Below, piece by piece: positions 1-10,851 of a stretch of DNA of 64,000 bases. Each line of letters opens with the position of its first letter. The first letter of the stretch is position 1. Under the pieces are notes generated by a model. The model saw only the letters and a program-made list of their open reading frames with translations. It was not told the DNA's origin and ran no database searches. Position numbers and translations under genes: made by a program. Source of the DNA: Selaginella moellendorffii (Eukaryota > Streptophyta > Lycopodiopsida > Selaginellales > Selaginellaceae); the NCBI RefSeq assembly GCF_000143415.4, contig NW_003314321.1, forward strand, positions 814,736 to 878,735. Reading direction: 5' to 3'.

Positions 1-400
1 AAAAACTCGTACAAACCAAATGGTGTACGAAAAGCGGTCTTAGAAATATCTTCTTCGGCCATCGGTACTTGCCAATACCCAGAAGCAAGATCTAGCTTGG
101 TGAACCAACGACTTCGCCCCAGACGATCCAAGAGATCAGCAGTGTGAGGAAGAGGGTACACGTCCGGGGTCGTCACTTCATTTAACGGACGATAGTTGAT
201 GCAGAAACAAATACTCCCATCAGGCTTCGTCACAAGATGAGGTTCACATGCCCAAGGACTTCGCAACTTCCGAATAACACCCTTCTCCAACATCTCTTTG
301 ACGTTTGCACGTAAAATCTTGATCTCCTTGGGTGACCGACGACGAACAGGAACCTTGATTAGACGAGCATCCCCGGTTGGAATGGGATGACGTGTGGCAA
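1..400 (-). pseudogene. pol: reverse transcriptase, N-terminal part
   Basis: The minus-strand frame carries the gypsy RT signatures SPKEIKILRANVKEMLEKG, PHLVTKPDGSICFCINYRPL and LDLASGYWQVPM, ending at FRTPFGLYEF at the window edge. The first catalytic aspartate (LDLASGY) is present. The YxDD box lies outside the window. The segment is open with no stop seen. Confidence 0.88.
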
Positions 401-659
401 TCTTGGCCCCAGACGACAGGTCAAATTCAAAGAGATCAGAATACTCCTTCATGAGCTGGTCAACAGCTGCAACACAAAGATCATCAGAGGGATCGGAAAA
501 GGGAAGAGCAGAACAAGATGGAAACACAAGAGGAAATAGTGGGGGAACAAAAGTAATGAAAGCAAAGGTAGAAGTAGAGGGACGAAGAGGTACAGAAGTG
601 AGAGGAATGGATGAAACATAAGGAAGTATGAGACAAGGGGGAGAAGCCTCAAAGTCACA

Positions 660-990
660 CTTGGCATGATTGTGTTGCAACCAATCCATACCAAGAATGA
701 GGTCAAAAGCTTGACTCGGCACCACCCGCAACGACTGCAACTCAAGCTCAAGATCGCCCACACGCACAACCAGGTCCGCCTCATCTTGTGCACATGCATG
801 TGTACGGCCGTTGCCATAAAGAATGAAAACTGGATCCGCCACACGACGCAAGTGTAGACGACAACGTGTGGCAACAGGTCGAGCAATAGAAGATAAACTC
901 GAACCTATATCAACCAACACGGAGAGAAGAATAGGAGACCTCTTGTTATAAAAACGAGCTTGGAAAGTAAACACTGGATGAACCGGTGCT
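660..990 (-). pseudogene. pol: retroviral-type aspartic protease segment
   Basis: Between gag and RT, the minus-strand frame has LLSVLVDIGSSLSSIA, aligned with the active-site D-[ST]-G loop of retropepsins (here D-I-G), and about 75 residues later ILGMDWLQHN, the usual gypsy protease C-terminal motif. It is in a different frame from gag. The second gypsy copy has the decayed equivalent ending near 14046. Confidence 0.7.
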
Positions 991-1063
991 GAATGAACCC
1001 CTTGATGATACTCCCGAAAGAAAGATGGAGGGGTCACTAACTTATTTGCGCAAGGTCCCTCCA

Positions 1064-1996
1064 TTACTCGCGCGACTCCTCGTTTCCCAAATGCACCTCG
1101 GTATCCAAACCTTCCACCGCAGCAGCACCAACGGGACGTTGCTGACGCCAAGGTCTCCACCCAGGAAATGGAGGTCGCCAATCCGGAAAGCGCCGACAAC
1201 GCCGATAAGTATGACCAACTTCATCACACACCCAGCAACGAACGTCACGGCCACAACCACGTCCTCGCCCTTGTCCTTGGACTCGAGTAGCAGCAGCATC
1301 AACCTCCATGGGAACAGGACCATCACTCATAGGAAGTGGAGCTGAAGGACGTGTAGCAAGAAGTGGAAGAGGCGACGTCTCATAACGTTGCGCCAAGCGA
1401 AGAGCATCGTCAAGAGTGGCAGGAGCAAGTGCATGCACAAGTCCGACAAGATCTTGACGAAGTGCTAGCCACAGCATTCCTAACTTGATCCGCTCCGACA
1501 TATTTGGCTCCACACGAAGCAAAAGACTTCGGAAACGAACGCCAAATTGCATCACCGACTCAGATGGCCCTTGGCGAAGACGATGCAATTGTTGGAAGGC
1601 ATCATCACAATCGTCGGCGTGTCCGAAGGCGCGTTTGAAGACGTCCGGAAGAACACTCCAATCGCCACGAGTAGCTGCGCTCAATCCATTGTACCACTGC
1701 AATGCCGTCCCTTGGAGACATGTGGGGAACTCACGCAAACGTCGAGCATCATCCCAAGAATGATATGTGGCAATCACCGTGAAGTGATCGAACTAATGGT
1801 ACACATCATCCCCAGGATTCCCACGAAAGAACTCCGGCCGAACGCGAGGATTGGCACCAAAAGCAGGAGGAGTTGTACCATGTGCCGTGAACGCCGTCAT
1901 CAACTGAGTTTGGTTGTTCAATTGCAAGCGCATAGCATCAAGCAATTGAACCAACTGCTGCTCTAGAGTCAAAGGAGGAGATTGCGGATCGGCCAT
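1064..1996 (-). pseudogene. gag polyprotein of gypsy element 1, one in-frame stop
   Basis: The start MADPQSPPLTLEQQLVQLL is followed by a retrotransposon gag domain (YHSWDDARRLREFPTCLQG, then WYNGL) and a CCHC zinc knuckle, CWVCDEVGHTYRRC, matching C-x2-C-x4-H-x4-C near the C terminus. The frame is continuous from 1996 to 1064 except for a TAG at 1793-1795, where a TGG tryptophan codon would fit. That is one G-to-A change on the coding strand. Gag packages the element RNA in cytoplasmic particles. With the stop the product would be only 67 residues, so this copy is probably defective. Confidence 0.85.
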
Positions 1997-2229
1997 GAAG
2001 ATGAATGAAAAAGAAAGAGCAAAAGAAGAGAAATGACAAAAAGCTGGAAAGAAATGGTAGATCTAGACAATGCAAAAAGCTAGATCTAAACCAAAATCTT
2101 GAAAAGAAAGAACAAAAGAAAGGAAATGGAAAAAGCTAGATCTAGACAATGCAAAAGCTAGATCTAAACCGAAATCCCAAATCCAAGCACTCCCCAGGGA
2201 CAATCAAAGATGCCCCTCACCTCCACCAA

Positions 2230-2403
2230 TGTGAGTGCATGGAATATGGAAAGGGAATACAGAAATGTGCATATCAATTAGCCCAAAAACCCTAGCTTAT
2301 ATACAGGAGCGAGTGGTCCGGATTAAAACCAATCCGATGGCTACCAAAATCCACTACGCTAATATTAGTATACGGCATTGTAGCCGTACACTTGGCCCTC
2401 ACA
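2230..2403 (-). repeat. 5' LTR of gypsy element 1 (174 bp)
   Basis: On the minus strand it starts TGTGAGGGCC and ends CACTCACA, so it has TG...CA termini inside a short inverted repeat TGTGAG/CTCACA. A matching 165-bp copy lies at 10687-10851 and a 28-bp internally deleted copy at 23146-23173. The base next to it on the element side starts TTGG, compatible with a TGG primer-binding site, but I could not assign a tRNA. The LTR is unusually short for a gypsy element. Confidence 0.85.
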
Positions 2404-2610
2404 TTTTAAAATATTCTTCACTTAGAAATTTTTTAATTTAATAATAATCATATATATAAATTAATTTACATCAGTTTTGCTTTGTTATTGCATTGAACAA
2501 CATATGAAACCAAATACTATATTAAGTGCCAATAAAGTTTCCTTTTATAATTAAAACCTAGAATAAGTTTCATTTTATCCACTTTCTTTTGGACACCCTG
2601 CTTCTTCTAA

Positions 2611-2620
2611 AAAACCCTAA
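2611..2620 (+). promoter_or_regulatory. Telo-box-like AAACCCTAA upstream of the PnsB2-like gene
   Basis: AAAACCCTAA lies about 50 bp upstream of the ATG at 2670. In plants this telo-box is common near transcription starts of translation, plastid and housekeeping genes. Similar motifs lie in front of RPT5 (16953-16961), the RING gene (6619-6627, GAACCCTAA-like) and delta-tubulin (19246-19273). Confidence 0.45.
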
Positions 2621-2669
2621 TTCATGAAAAACACAGAGGTCAACCCAAGAACATACCCGCAAATATCTC

Positions 2670-3853
2670 ATGGAGATTGCTGGTAAGAGCGCCATAGGCT
2701 TGAGTCCACTGAAATGGGAACGAATGGAGCGGGCAGAGCTATTGCAAGAGCGATTTGGCTGCAAGGAGCTGGAATTCGAGAGAAGCGATGGAATCGTGGA
2801 GGCACGGCTCAAGCTCGCCTGTGGCTCCGCCGCCACGATAGCACTGCCGCAAGGCGTGGTTACATCCTACAGACCGATAATGTGGCACGAATCTCAGGAA
2901 GAGGTCCTTCACTCCAAGAGATTTCCACTGCAAGGAGGCTGCGCCTACAAAGGAGGAATCCGCGCGTCAGTGGCAAGAATCCCAGAAGTAGAAGATGGTG
3001 AAGAAACCAAGCGCGCAAACGATCCTCCATTGTCGTGGATCGTCAATGGAGTCTCAAGAGCTCCCAACAAATGGGTCAAGGTAGAGAGAAGTTCCACTAT
3101 ACACCACCAAGTTGGATTGGATCTAGATTTTTTTCTTTTTATGTTTTAGATCACACTGGGCTCTAGCCTGCCAAATCTCAAGCTCAAGAACAGCGTCACG
3201 CTCTCCAAGCGGCAGCTTCAATCCACCTTGTCGATCGAAAACACTGGCAAAGCTCCCTGCTGCTTCCACGCATCCATCGCCACTGCGGTCGAGGTTGGCG
3301 ACTTGGCTGGAGCTTACGCGATGGGCCTGCTGGGAACCAACTTCCTGTCCCTGGGAGACGAATCCATCGCCGAAAACACCACCGCTGGCGAAGAGCAGGG
3401 GCCCCGGATCTTTGAGAAACTTGCGGTGCTGCTCAGTGGAGGATCGTACAAGCGCCCGGAGAGAGAATCCCAGCAAGGCGACGAGAGCTTTGTCGGCAAA
3501 GATGGTCGGCTCTGGCACCGCCACTGCTCCGAGATGGCTCCACTAGCACCTGGAATGAATCGCCTCTACTTCATGTCCTCGATGCCGTGGACGCTGCTAG
3601 ATCGAGTAAGTTGATGATCGATCTTCTGAACACTTGCATGCTTGTTTTTGACTGCCAGGGAAAGCGTCGCTCGTTCACCTTCCAGAAATCGGGACCGAGG
3701 TATCTGAGCCTCTCCAATCCGGGGCCAGAGTCGCAGGAGGAAGACTGGAAAAAGTTTGTGCTGCTAGGCCCAACTTCGGGTGAAAAGCCGCTGTGCGTAG
3801 AGCCTGGACAGACTTGGATCGCTGAGCAAGTCATCGAGAACACTGGCATCTAA
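2670..3853 (+). CDS. PnsB2/NDF2-NDF5-like protein (galactose-mutarotase fold)
   Basis: Three exons: 2670-3080, 3150-3605 and 3659-3853. Both introns are short (69 and 53 bp), GT-AG and phase 0, and give a 353-residue protein. The product resembles the plant family of NDH-DEPENDENT CYCLIC ELECTRON FLOW proteins, which have an aldose-1-epimerase-like beta fold without its enzyme activity and sit in subcomplex B of the chloroplast NDH complex. Supporting stretches are [21 protein letters not shown] near the N terminus, [11 protein letters not shown] in the middle and the [16 protein letters not shown] junction across intron 2. No clear transit peptide is seen, so an upstream exon may be missing. 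An ordinary aldose epimerase-like protein is the alternative. The stop is 28 bp from the convergent stop of the next gene. Confidence 0.65.
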
Positions 3854-3881
3854 GAAACTTGACAGCGTACCTCTCTTCTTG

Positions 3882-4973
3882 TTACGGGATGATCCGAGCT
3901 GCCCGCATTCGATCGATCACTCGCGTCAGTGACGCTTCCGTGTCTCTGCTGCCGTTGAATCCAAACTCCCGGCATTTGCTATTGCTGCTCACCAGACGAA
4001 ATGGAAAGTTGAAGGCTTCGTCTAAAATCCTCGCCACCTTCCTCAAGTTGGTCGTTGCGTGCAACCTGTTGGATCTCGTCATCTCCTCCCACACTTCTTG
4101 CTTGTCTCGCAATATCTCCTCCATGCTCGTCGGGCAGCCACTGTAGACAGGCACTTGGAGATCAAACTTGAGCGCCACCGCGTGCCACAGCTCCTTCCAC
4201 GTAACCAGGTCCCCGTTTGTCACGTTGAAGGCCTGGTTCTTGGCTCTGGCGTCTGTCGCCGCCCAGATCTGTTGCTCAGCAATGAGCTCCGCGTCCGAAA
4301 CGTCCGTTTTGCACTCCCACGCCTCCGAGTGTCCAGGAAAGACAAACGGTAGCCCCTGCTGCCTGCAAATGCTGGCATAGACCGCTACCGCATGAACCAG
4401 GTTGATGAGGTTCCTGGGAGCGAATCCAAAGATGACACTGGGCCGGTGGATCGACCAAGTGAGACCCTTCTTCTTCTTTGCAGCGTCATAGACAATGTCC
4501 TCGAGAGTGTAATAGAAGTTTGGAACACCAAGCCGGGGGCCGTCCTCGACGAAAGGGAGCTCTCCATGATCTATCTTCCCCCACAGACTCTGCGGGCCGA
4601 TGTAGTGCTTGGAACCAGTCTGGAGACAGATGTGTTCCAGCTGCTTGGCGTTGAGAAGCAGCGCCTCCAGAGCATTCAAAAGCATGCTTCCATTTGCCTC
4701 GCAGTTGCCTTGTTCCTCACCGTCGCTCTTGTGGACCCAGACCACCCAGAAGAGATGTGTCACGTCTGTCAGCCTCGACACCTTGCGGAGTGCATCACTT
4801 CTATCCAGCAAGTCACACTCGATGTACTCCACCCCTGTATTCACAAACCAGCTCGGCCTCGGCCGTCGAGCAAGGCCATAGACCTTCCACTGGGACTTCG
4901 GCAGCAGCTCTAGTAGACTGTTACCAACGAGTCCGGTTGCTCCAGCCACCAAAGCTACCTTTTGTTCTACCAT
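3882..4973 (-). CDS. PRISE-family enone reductase (progesterone 5-beta-reductase/VEP1-like)
   Basis: This is a single-exon 363-residue short-chain dehydrogenase/reductase. The Rossmann motif GATGLVGNS (11-19) and the later LARRPRP fit NADPH binding. The family-specific catalytic motifs are TGSKHYIGP (119-127, lysine 122) and NFYYTLEDI (152-160), characteristic of progesterone 5-beta-reductase/iridoid synthase-type enzymes, which reduce the C=C bond of activated enones. The length matches the family (about 390). It is probably cytosolic, since no signal peptide is seen. It ends in VIDRMRAARIIP. In plants members are linked to vein patterning, stress and specialised metabolism; the natural substrate here is unknown. 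Confidence 0.9.
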   Translation of the reverse strand: MVEQKVALVAGATGLVGNSLLELLPKSQWKVYGLARRPRPSWFVNTGVEYIECDLLDRSDALRKVSRLTDVTHLFWVVWVHKSDGEEQGNCEANGSMLLNALEALLLNAKQLEHICLQTGSKHYIGPQSLWGKIDHGELPFVEDGPRLGVPNFYYTLEDIVYDAAKKKKGLTWSIHRPSVIFGFAPRNLINLVHAVAVYASICRQQGLPFVFPGHSEAWECKTDVSDAELIAEQQIWAATDARAKNQAFNVTNGDLVTWKELWHAVALKFDLQVPVYSGCPTSMEEILRDKQEVWEEMTRSNRLHATTNLRKVARILDEAFNFPFRLVSSNSKCREFGFNGSRDTEASLTRVIDRMRAARIIP

Positions 4974-5114
4974 ATTCTCCCTCCTGCGTAATTAATTTCC
5001 TTCTCACCCTCCTGTGAATCCTCCTCTTATCGCCTTCCAACGAATTATTGCGGACACCTGTTCCTTCCGAAATAGACCACTTGTCGATCATCTCTGAATC
5101 CACGCAATACAGCA

Positions 5115-6542
5115 TTAGTTCAAGCGCCTCCTTTTCCTGCTATGTAAGACTTCCGAGTCACCACCACCCGAGGTGCTCCCTTCCTCGGACTCTCGGGGTC
5201 TGGCAACGGAGCTAACACTGTTTGAGCGTTCAATTGTCTCCGCTGTGGCAATGACAGCGTCGCTCGGTTGGGCGCTGACACCCACGGTTGCTGTTAACGC
5301 CACGGCTTCTCTTGCAGTGTCATGGAACCTCGCAGCCATGGACGCCGCTTGCCGACGGTGCGACTCAATCGTCTCCACCAAGCTCGCCAATCTCGCTCGG
5401 ATAGCATTCACACGTTCCTCAGTATCGGCGCGGCTGGCCGAGAGCTGCCGCACGTAGTCATCCTGGAAAGTCGCAGCTCGTGCCTCAAACTCTCCCACAG
5501 TAAACTCGACCGGTTGAGTGCTCGCCGCTGTGGTCGTCATCGATGGCGTCCGGTAGTGTTCTCTTCGCTCGGACATGCGCCGCCGGAAGCGCGACGACAT
5601 GTTGTCGTGCAACAAGCGCACCACCCTGCTCATCCGGAGCATCTCGTTCAAGTTGATCCGGTCTTGCTCGGCTTCCCGATCCTCCACTGGCACTGCTGTT
5701 GTCTCAGCTTCCACTCTCTGGCGCAAGCTATCCACCCTTCGAGCGTGAGGGCGAGGAGGAACTCGAGCTTCGTCGTCTTGCACGCTAAGTTCCTGTCGAG
5801 CCGACGACGAACTCCCTCTCCCATAGATCGGGATGATCGAATTCTCGCCAACCGAGCCCTTGCAAACCGGGCACTCCTCGTTCTCCGAGTGGACGTAGAG
5901 CCACTGGTGCAAGCAACTCCAGCAGAAGAGGTGCCCACACACCGTCACCACGGGCTCCACCGCCATATCCAAGCACACGTTACACTCAAAGTTCTCGTTC
6001 CCGCCACGCTTGACCACCCCGGTCTCGTCCTTGGAGGAGTCGTCCTCGCTTTCTTTCGCGGGTGCCTTGTCCTTGGAAGTATCTTGCTGTGGTTGCTGCT
6101 GCTGCTGCTGCTGCGGGCTTCGCGAATCGTGAAAAAGCCTCCTAGATCTCTCCTCCAGCCCGGCCACGCTCACCAGCGAAGGGCCGCGAGTCGAGTAACG
6201 CCTGAAGCGATGGTGCCGGATGGGAGGACGCATCGAATGCTCCACAGCCGGACGTATTCTAGCCTCAGAATCGCTGTCTGGATGAAGATCCAGGAACACG
6301 CCATGGATCCCAGGGCCAAAACGCGGCAAAATCCTGCGCTGGAGATTCCCACCCTGATTTTGGCCCCCTTCCCGTGGCTGTTGCTGCTGCTGCCGCTCCT
6401 CCTCCTCAATCCCTGGCCCTAGCCGCAGGAAATCGGCAGTGGCCGGAGGCGCCAGATGCAAATTCAGGTCAATCCTCGCGGAAATCCCATTCCCTTCCGC
6501 CATCTCTACATCTGCTCCAGCAACCACTACGAAGCTCGGCAT
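5115..6542 (-). CDS. RMA-like RING-type E3 ubiquitin ligase
   Basis: A single-exon protein of 475 residues. I chose the ATG at 6542 because the longer open frame begins with GTG. A C3HC4 RING lies at about 187-227: CNVC, then CGH, CWSC and CPVC with the spacing C-x2-C-x11-C-x-H-x2-C-x2-C-x13-C-x2-C. GENSIIPIYGRG follows, as in RMA/RNF5-type ligases. Unlike canonical RMA proteins, no C-terminal membrane anchor is seen: the C terminus is polar and ends SRKRRRLN, which could be a nuclear signal. The N terminus has LNLHLAPP, resembling an EAR repression motif, and a poly-Gln tract precedes the RING. The likely role is transferring ubiquitin from an E2 to unknown targets. Confidence 0.85.
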   Translation of the reverse strand: MPSFVVVAGADVEMAEGNGISARIDLNLHLAPPATADFLRLGPGIEEEERQQQQQPREGGQNQGGNLQRRILPRFGPGIHGVFLDLHPDSDSEARIRPAVEHSMRPPIRHHRFRRYSTRGPSLVSVAGLEERSRRLFHDSRSPQQQQQQQPQQDTSKDKAPAKESEDDSSKDETGVVKRGGNENFECNVCLDMAVEPVVTVCGHLFCWSCLHQWLYVHSENEECPVCKGSVGENSIIPIYGRGSSSSARQELSVQDDEARVPPRPHARRVDSLRQRVEAETTAVPVEDREAEQDRINLNEMLRMSRVVRLLHDNMSSRFRRRMSERREHYRTPSMTTTAASTQPVEFTVGEFEARAATFQDDYVRQLSASRADTEERVNAIRARLASLVETIESHRRQAASMAARFHDTAREAVALTATVGVSAQPSDAVIATAETIERSNSVSSVARPRESEEGSTSGGGDSEVLHSRKRRRLN

Positions 6543-6702
6543 CTCACCGCCGCGACTAGACTCACACACACCTTTGATCCCCAGCGCGCGCCCAGCGCTC
6601 GAGCTCGCGCGTCCCTAAGAACCCTAAAATCCGAGGGTTCTTTGCCCTGTACGTTTAACACCCCCTTTAAAACTTAAATACAAAGAAATAAAGGAATTTC
6701 TC

Positions 6703-9093
6703 TCAGTGAGGCTCGAGGACATCGTCTTCTTCCAAGGCTTTGTCCATCCATCGAATTCGGCAGCCCCGCGATTCCATCTCTTCCGCGATCCCGGGAGGGA
6801 GGAGTGTTCTCAAATACGATGGAAGCTTGACGTTCTTCAAGCTCTTGCAATTCTGGAGCACTGTCACGAAGCAATCCACTGTGACATTCTTGAGGTGGAC
6901 AAGCCGGACGCTTTGCAAGCAGCTGAGCCGGGGAAGGCTCAGCAATCCCGCGTTTGAGATCGGGCAATATGAGATGTTCATCTGGTAAGACAAAAACCAC
7001 CAAAGTTAGCATCATAGCAATGAGAAAGATGAAAGTTTTGTGAATCTCTTATTACGTACCATTCGGAGGCCGGGGCAAAAGAAGGACAAGGCCGAGACTC
7101 CAGCGTTCCCGATCTGGGAGCAGCGCTTTATATCGATCTCCGTGAGCCTCTTGCAGCCCGATGCCATCACGGCCAGGCCTGTCGACGAAACAAGCACGCA
7201 GCCGCGGAGCTCGACGCGTTGCAGCTCTCTCAGCTGCGACAGCGATTGCAACGAGCAGTCTGTGATCTTGCTACAATACGAAAGGTCCAAAAGCTTGAGT
7301 TTTGGACACCCGGAAGCAATTGCTGCCACTCCAGCGTCACCTATACCTTTGGACCTGTTGAAAAAACCACCAAGACTTGTTACAAAGCCGACTCACAAGT
7401 GAAGTTACTGCTTACCTGTAGAAGTCAAGCTCTCGAAGGTTACAACACCTGGCACCAATGTGAGCAACGCCTTTGTCCGTGATGGTGGAGCAAAATCCCA
7501 GCTTGAGGGACCTCAGTGCCGTGCACTTGGAAATATACTTGAGGCCTGAAAGCGAATCAATCAGTACTCGAGTGAATCGGCTCGAAATGATCAAACGTAC
7601 CGGTATCACTCATGTTGCACTCGGTGAAATCGAGTTCTTCGAGACGAGGACAGCCTTCGCCGAGACCACACAGCCCATCCTCGGTGATGAGGCTGCACGA
7701 CTCCATTTTCAAGCTCTCGAGACCCTTGCAGTCCTTGGAGATCCGGCACAGAGACGCGTCCGTCAGCTCCCGGCAGCACGTCAGGTTGAGCTTGTGAAGA
7801 GCAGTGCATCCTTGAGCAACAGCAGCTATGCCTCTGTCCGTTACACCTCTACACTTGCTTAAGCTGAGCTCCTTGAGCTGCTTACAACCCCTGGCGATGA
7901 AAGGGAGACCGTTGCGAGCAATCTCACACCCGTCCAAGACAATTGATTGCAGGTGATCAAACTTTTGAAAGGTGGCCAGTAGATCGTCCGTGATCTGAGC
8001 TCACAGGGGTCAATTTCTACATGTACGAGTAGATAACGCTGAGACTTACGATAGAGCAGTAGGAAAGCGTAAGCTGTTCCAAGGAGAGGTGACTGGTGGC
8101 CAGAGCTGCGAGACCTGCGTCACTGACATTGGAGCATCGAGAAACATCCAGCTTCTGAAAGGAGAGAAGTCGTTTACATCGGAGAAAAAGAGCACTCCTG
8201 ACGTACCAGCAACGATCTGCAGCTCCTTTTCAACGATCTCAATCCTCCATCGTCAACATTGTTGCAAGAAACCAGATTCAGAACCTCCAGCGAGTGCAAA
8301 GTCGCTATGGATGCCAGGCCTTCGTCGGTCACCTTCACGGAACAACAAAAGCAAAAGCTCAGACCACCAAGTCAAACCAAAGAAGAGAAAACCAGGACAA
8401 GTAGCGATCTGCTAGAATCACGCTAAAGCAAAGAGAAAAGAGACTCACCTCGGTGTACGAGAGATCCAGTGTTCTTAGCTGCTTGCAATTCACGGCAACG
8501 AGAGCAATGCCAATGTCCGTGATCCCCAAGCACCCCTTGAGCGTGAGAAGCTTGAGCATCTTACAGCCAGCGGCCAGGCAGCCCAACCCAATGTCTGTGA
8601 TGGAGTGGCAGCCCGTGAGGCGGAGAGCCTGGAGATTGGAGATTTGCGCCAGCGCAAGCACGTCCGAGTCCTTGAGATTGGAGCAGTAGCTCAGATCCAC
8701 GTCGGTGAGGGAGGCGCAGCAGGATCGCGCCAGCAGCCCCAGCCCAGCGCTGGTAAAACCCCCAACTCGCGACAGGTTGATCGAGGCGAGACGATTTCCC
8801 GCGATCTGCCCTACGAGCGCCAGATTCTCGTCCACCAGCTGGATGCAATGCGACAGATCCAGATGCTCCAGCCGCGTGTACCTGTGGAGGATCCCTTCGA
8901 GAACTTCGTGGCGCATGAGCTGGATCCGGTTCCTGGTGCTGGCCTCGAGGCGCAGGAAGTGCTTGCAGCTGAGGCACCACGCCTGGCGGTCGAATCGATC
9001 CTCAAGGCGCTCCAGGATCTGGAGCAGAATATTGTCGTCCAGGAGATCGATGACACTGTCGCCGCTGTTCTTGCTCATCTTCCGATCCGCCAT
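6703..9093 (-). CDS. F-box/LRR protein of the FBL3 type
   Basis: Seven exons on the minus strand: 9093-8449, 8332-8207, 8154-8050, 7994-7601, 7545-7416, 7354-7060 and 6981-6703. All junctions are GT-AG, and the sum is 1974 nt, 657 residues plus stop. An F-box at about 14-58 (LLDDNILLQILERL, then CLSCKHFLRLE) should bind SKP1 in an SCF ubiquitin ligase. Most of the rest is cysteine-containing LRRs with repeated patterns such as LRLTGCHSITDIGLGCLAAG and LKLGFCSTITDKGVAHIG, forming the substrate-binding horseshoe. Length and layout fit the plant F-box/LRR-repeat protein 3 group. The substrate is unknown. The next gene downstream on the same strand starts 160 bp beyond its stop. Confidence 0.92.
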
Positions 9094-10686
9094 GGGCGAT
9101 TACCCCAAGAAATTCACCGCTCCAAATCCGCGATAACGGTCCACATAAACACTCCACCTGTTCTTCCTTGCTCCTCCAGTACTGCGCGAATTCGATTGGC
9201 CTACACTGCGACTCGTCAAGATCATCGGCCAAGTACGAATGCCTCCCCTGGATCACGCGCGCGCCTTGATCCGTGCGTCGGTGGCCTCCGCCAGCAAATC
9301 CCTAAGCTCCAATCCATGCCATGGCCGGGCCACCGGCGCCTAGATCTAGAGCAGCGCAAGTGGCGAGCGAGCGAGTACCCTCCCTGACGGTCCTGGCGGT
9401 GTCGATAGGTATTCCACCAGGAAGAGAGAGAGAGAGAGAGGAGCTAGGTCATCGATTAATCCCTCTCTCGCACTCCCGCATAGCTAGTACCAGCGAAGAT
9501 CAAGAATCAAGAAAGGTAAATAAAAAACCCCACAATGCGTGTTGGCCGCAATTCCAGTGATTGTTTAATCCCTTGATAAGATGGTACGTACAGTACGTTG
9601 AAGGTGTACCTTCCCGCATGGTGGCCGTGCCGTCCAGCTTGGACCGCCGTCATGTGATACGCCCTCCCTGGATGGGAAGGTGACAAATTGACAATTATCA
9701 TAATAGTTTACCCCAGCTGACGCAATCCCAGCCGTTCATTTTGGTAGACGTTTCAAACTTCTTTTTCGCTGGGTGATAATCTTGACACCTTTGATTCAAT
9801 GCCTGTGAACCTTCGCTCAAGATTCGGGCGAAAACAATGTTTTGCAACGCGAGAGAAAAACGTTAAAGCTGACGATACAAGGGCATGTACTTCCATTGCC
9901 ACTATTTAATCTTTGCTGCTCACACACTGAATAAGATGATCGAATCTAAACCATAGGAAACGATATCGCGGCAAATTAGTCAATGAATTCATATGTGGAG
10001 CGTATAACTTAAGATGGATCGTGGCCGGCCAAGTCAAAAGGCCTTTGAAATTCTTTTTTCCGGAGGGAGGTGGTACCTCAAAGTACTTCACAGCTTTGAA
10101 ATTCTTTTTCCGGAGGGAGGTGGTACCTTTCAAAGTACTTCACATGCGTGTAAAACGCAAGGGGGCCGCGTGGCATGACGCATATAGTGACCATTGCTGG
10201 CCATGGGGCCGCGTCCACTCGAATATTCGACGGGTCCATGAAACCAGATCGATCGCTGGCATTTGATCAAAATCAATCGTCCACGAGATGAAGTTGTGCT
10301 CCACAAAGAAGTGCGAAAATTCGTCTAGATGCCGATTCTGGAATAATCCAAGCAATCAAGTTACTTAGTGGCAAGCACTCAAACAATATGCCTTTGAGCA
10401 TGGCAGGCCACAAGATTCAAATCTGGATTGGCTTGTAGCATCTTATTTTAGATGCTTTTTTATGAAGATGATTTATATAATATATTTTCTTTTTTAAATG
10501 GAAAGTTATTATAAGAATATCTACATTAATAAAAAATTTAAAAGTATATAGCATTTATGTCATAATATTTTGTTTTGCCATTGTGTCATTATTTGTTTTT
10601 CATTACAATAATTAATATATATTTTAAATAATAAAATTTATACTATAAATATTTTATGAATCTTTTATTGTAACATGAATCATATT
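9094..10686. other. Intergenic, upstream of the F-box gene
   Basis: I see no convincing coding region. It holds the F-box gene's leader and promoter, a (GA)n microsatellite near 9425-9440 and a two-copy tandem repeat at 10043-10144. Past about 10440 it becomes AT-rich and runs into the decayed gypsy element. Confidence 0.6.
10043..10144 (+). repeat. Two-unit tandem repeat, about 50 bp each
   Basis: The unit runs from TTTGAAATTCTTTTTTCCGG through GGAGGTGGTACC to AAAGTACTTCACA. The first copy is at 10043-10092 and the second at 10095-10144. The copies differ by a few bases and one small indel, so the duplication is recent. No function is evident. Confidence 0.8.
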
Positions 10687-10851
10687 TGTGAGTGCATGGA
10701 ATATGGAAAGGGAATACAAAAAATGTGCATATCAATTATCCCAAAAACCTTAGCTTATATATAAGAGTGAGTGGTTCAGATTGAAACCAATCTAACAGCT
10801 ACCAAAATCCCACTATACTAATATTAGTATATAGTACACTTAAACCTCACA
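10687..10851 (-). repeat. 3' LTR of gypsy element 2 (165 bp)
   Basis: It aligns along its length with the LTR at 2230-2403 and keeps the TGTGAG/CTCACA ends. Just inside, plus-strand TCATCCCCTCCTTTC at 10852-10866 reads as a purine-rich tract on the element strand, as expected for the plus-strand primer site. Confidence 0.85.

Larger units (their letters stand above)
1..2403 (-). mobile_element. Ty3/gypsy LTR retrotransposon, 5' half (cut by window edge)
   Basis: Reading on the minus strand from 2403, the order is LTR, untranslated leader, gag, aspartic protease and reverse transcriptase, which is the Ty3/gypsy order. The RT segment (about 400 to 1) contains the typical stretch YPLPHTADLLDRLGRSRWFT and the LDLASGYWQ motif, and runs off the window at position 1. 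The element is fairly young: its frames are largely open, and the only clear lesion in gag is one in-frame stop. A second, much more decayed member of the same family lies at 10687-14046. Which family it belongs to below gypsy level cannot be told here. Confidence 0.92.

Noticed and set aside
1064-1777. Gag starting at 1777 as an independent gene
   Set aside because: The first codon is GTG, and the frame is continuous with the ATG at 1996 apart from one TAG.
5322-6422. 366-codon plus-strand open frame
   Set aside because: It is the antisense of the RING gene, rich in Arg/Leu/Ser/Pro, with no domain; the minus strand has the C3HC4 RING.
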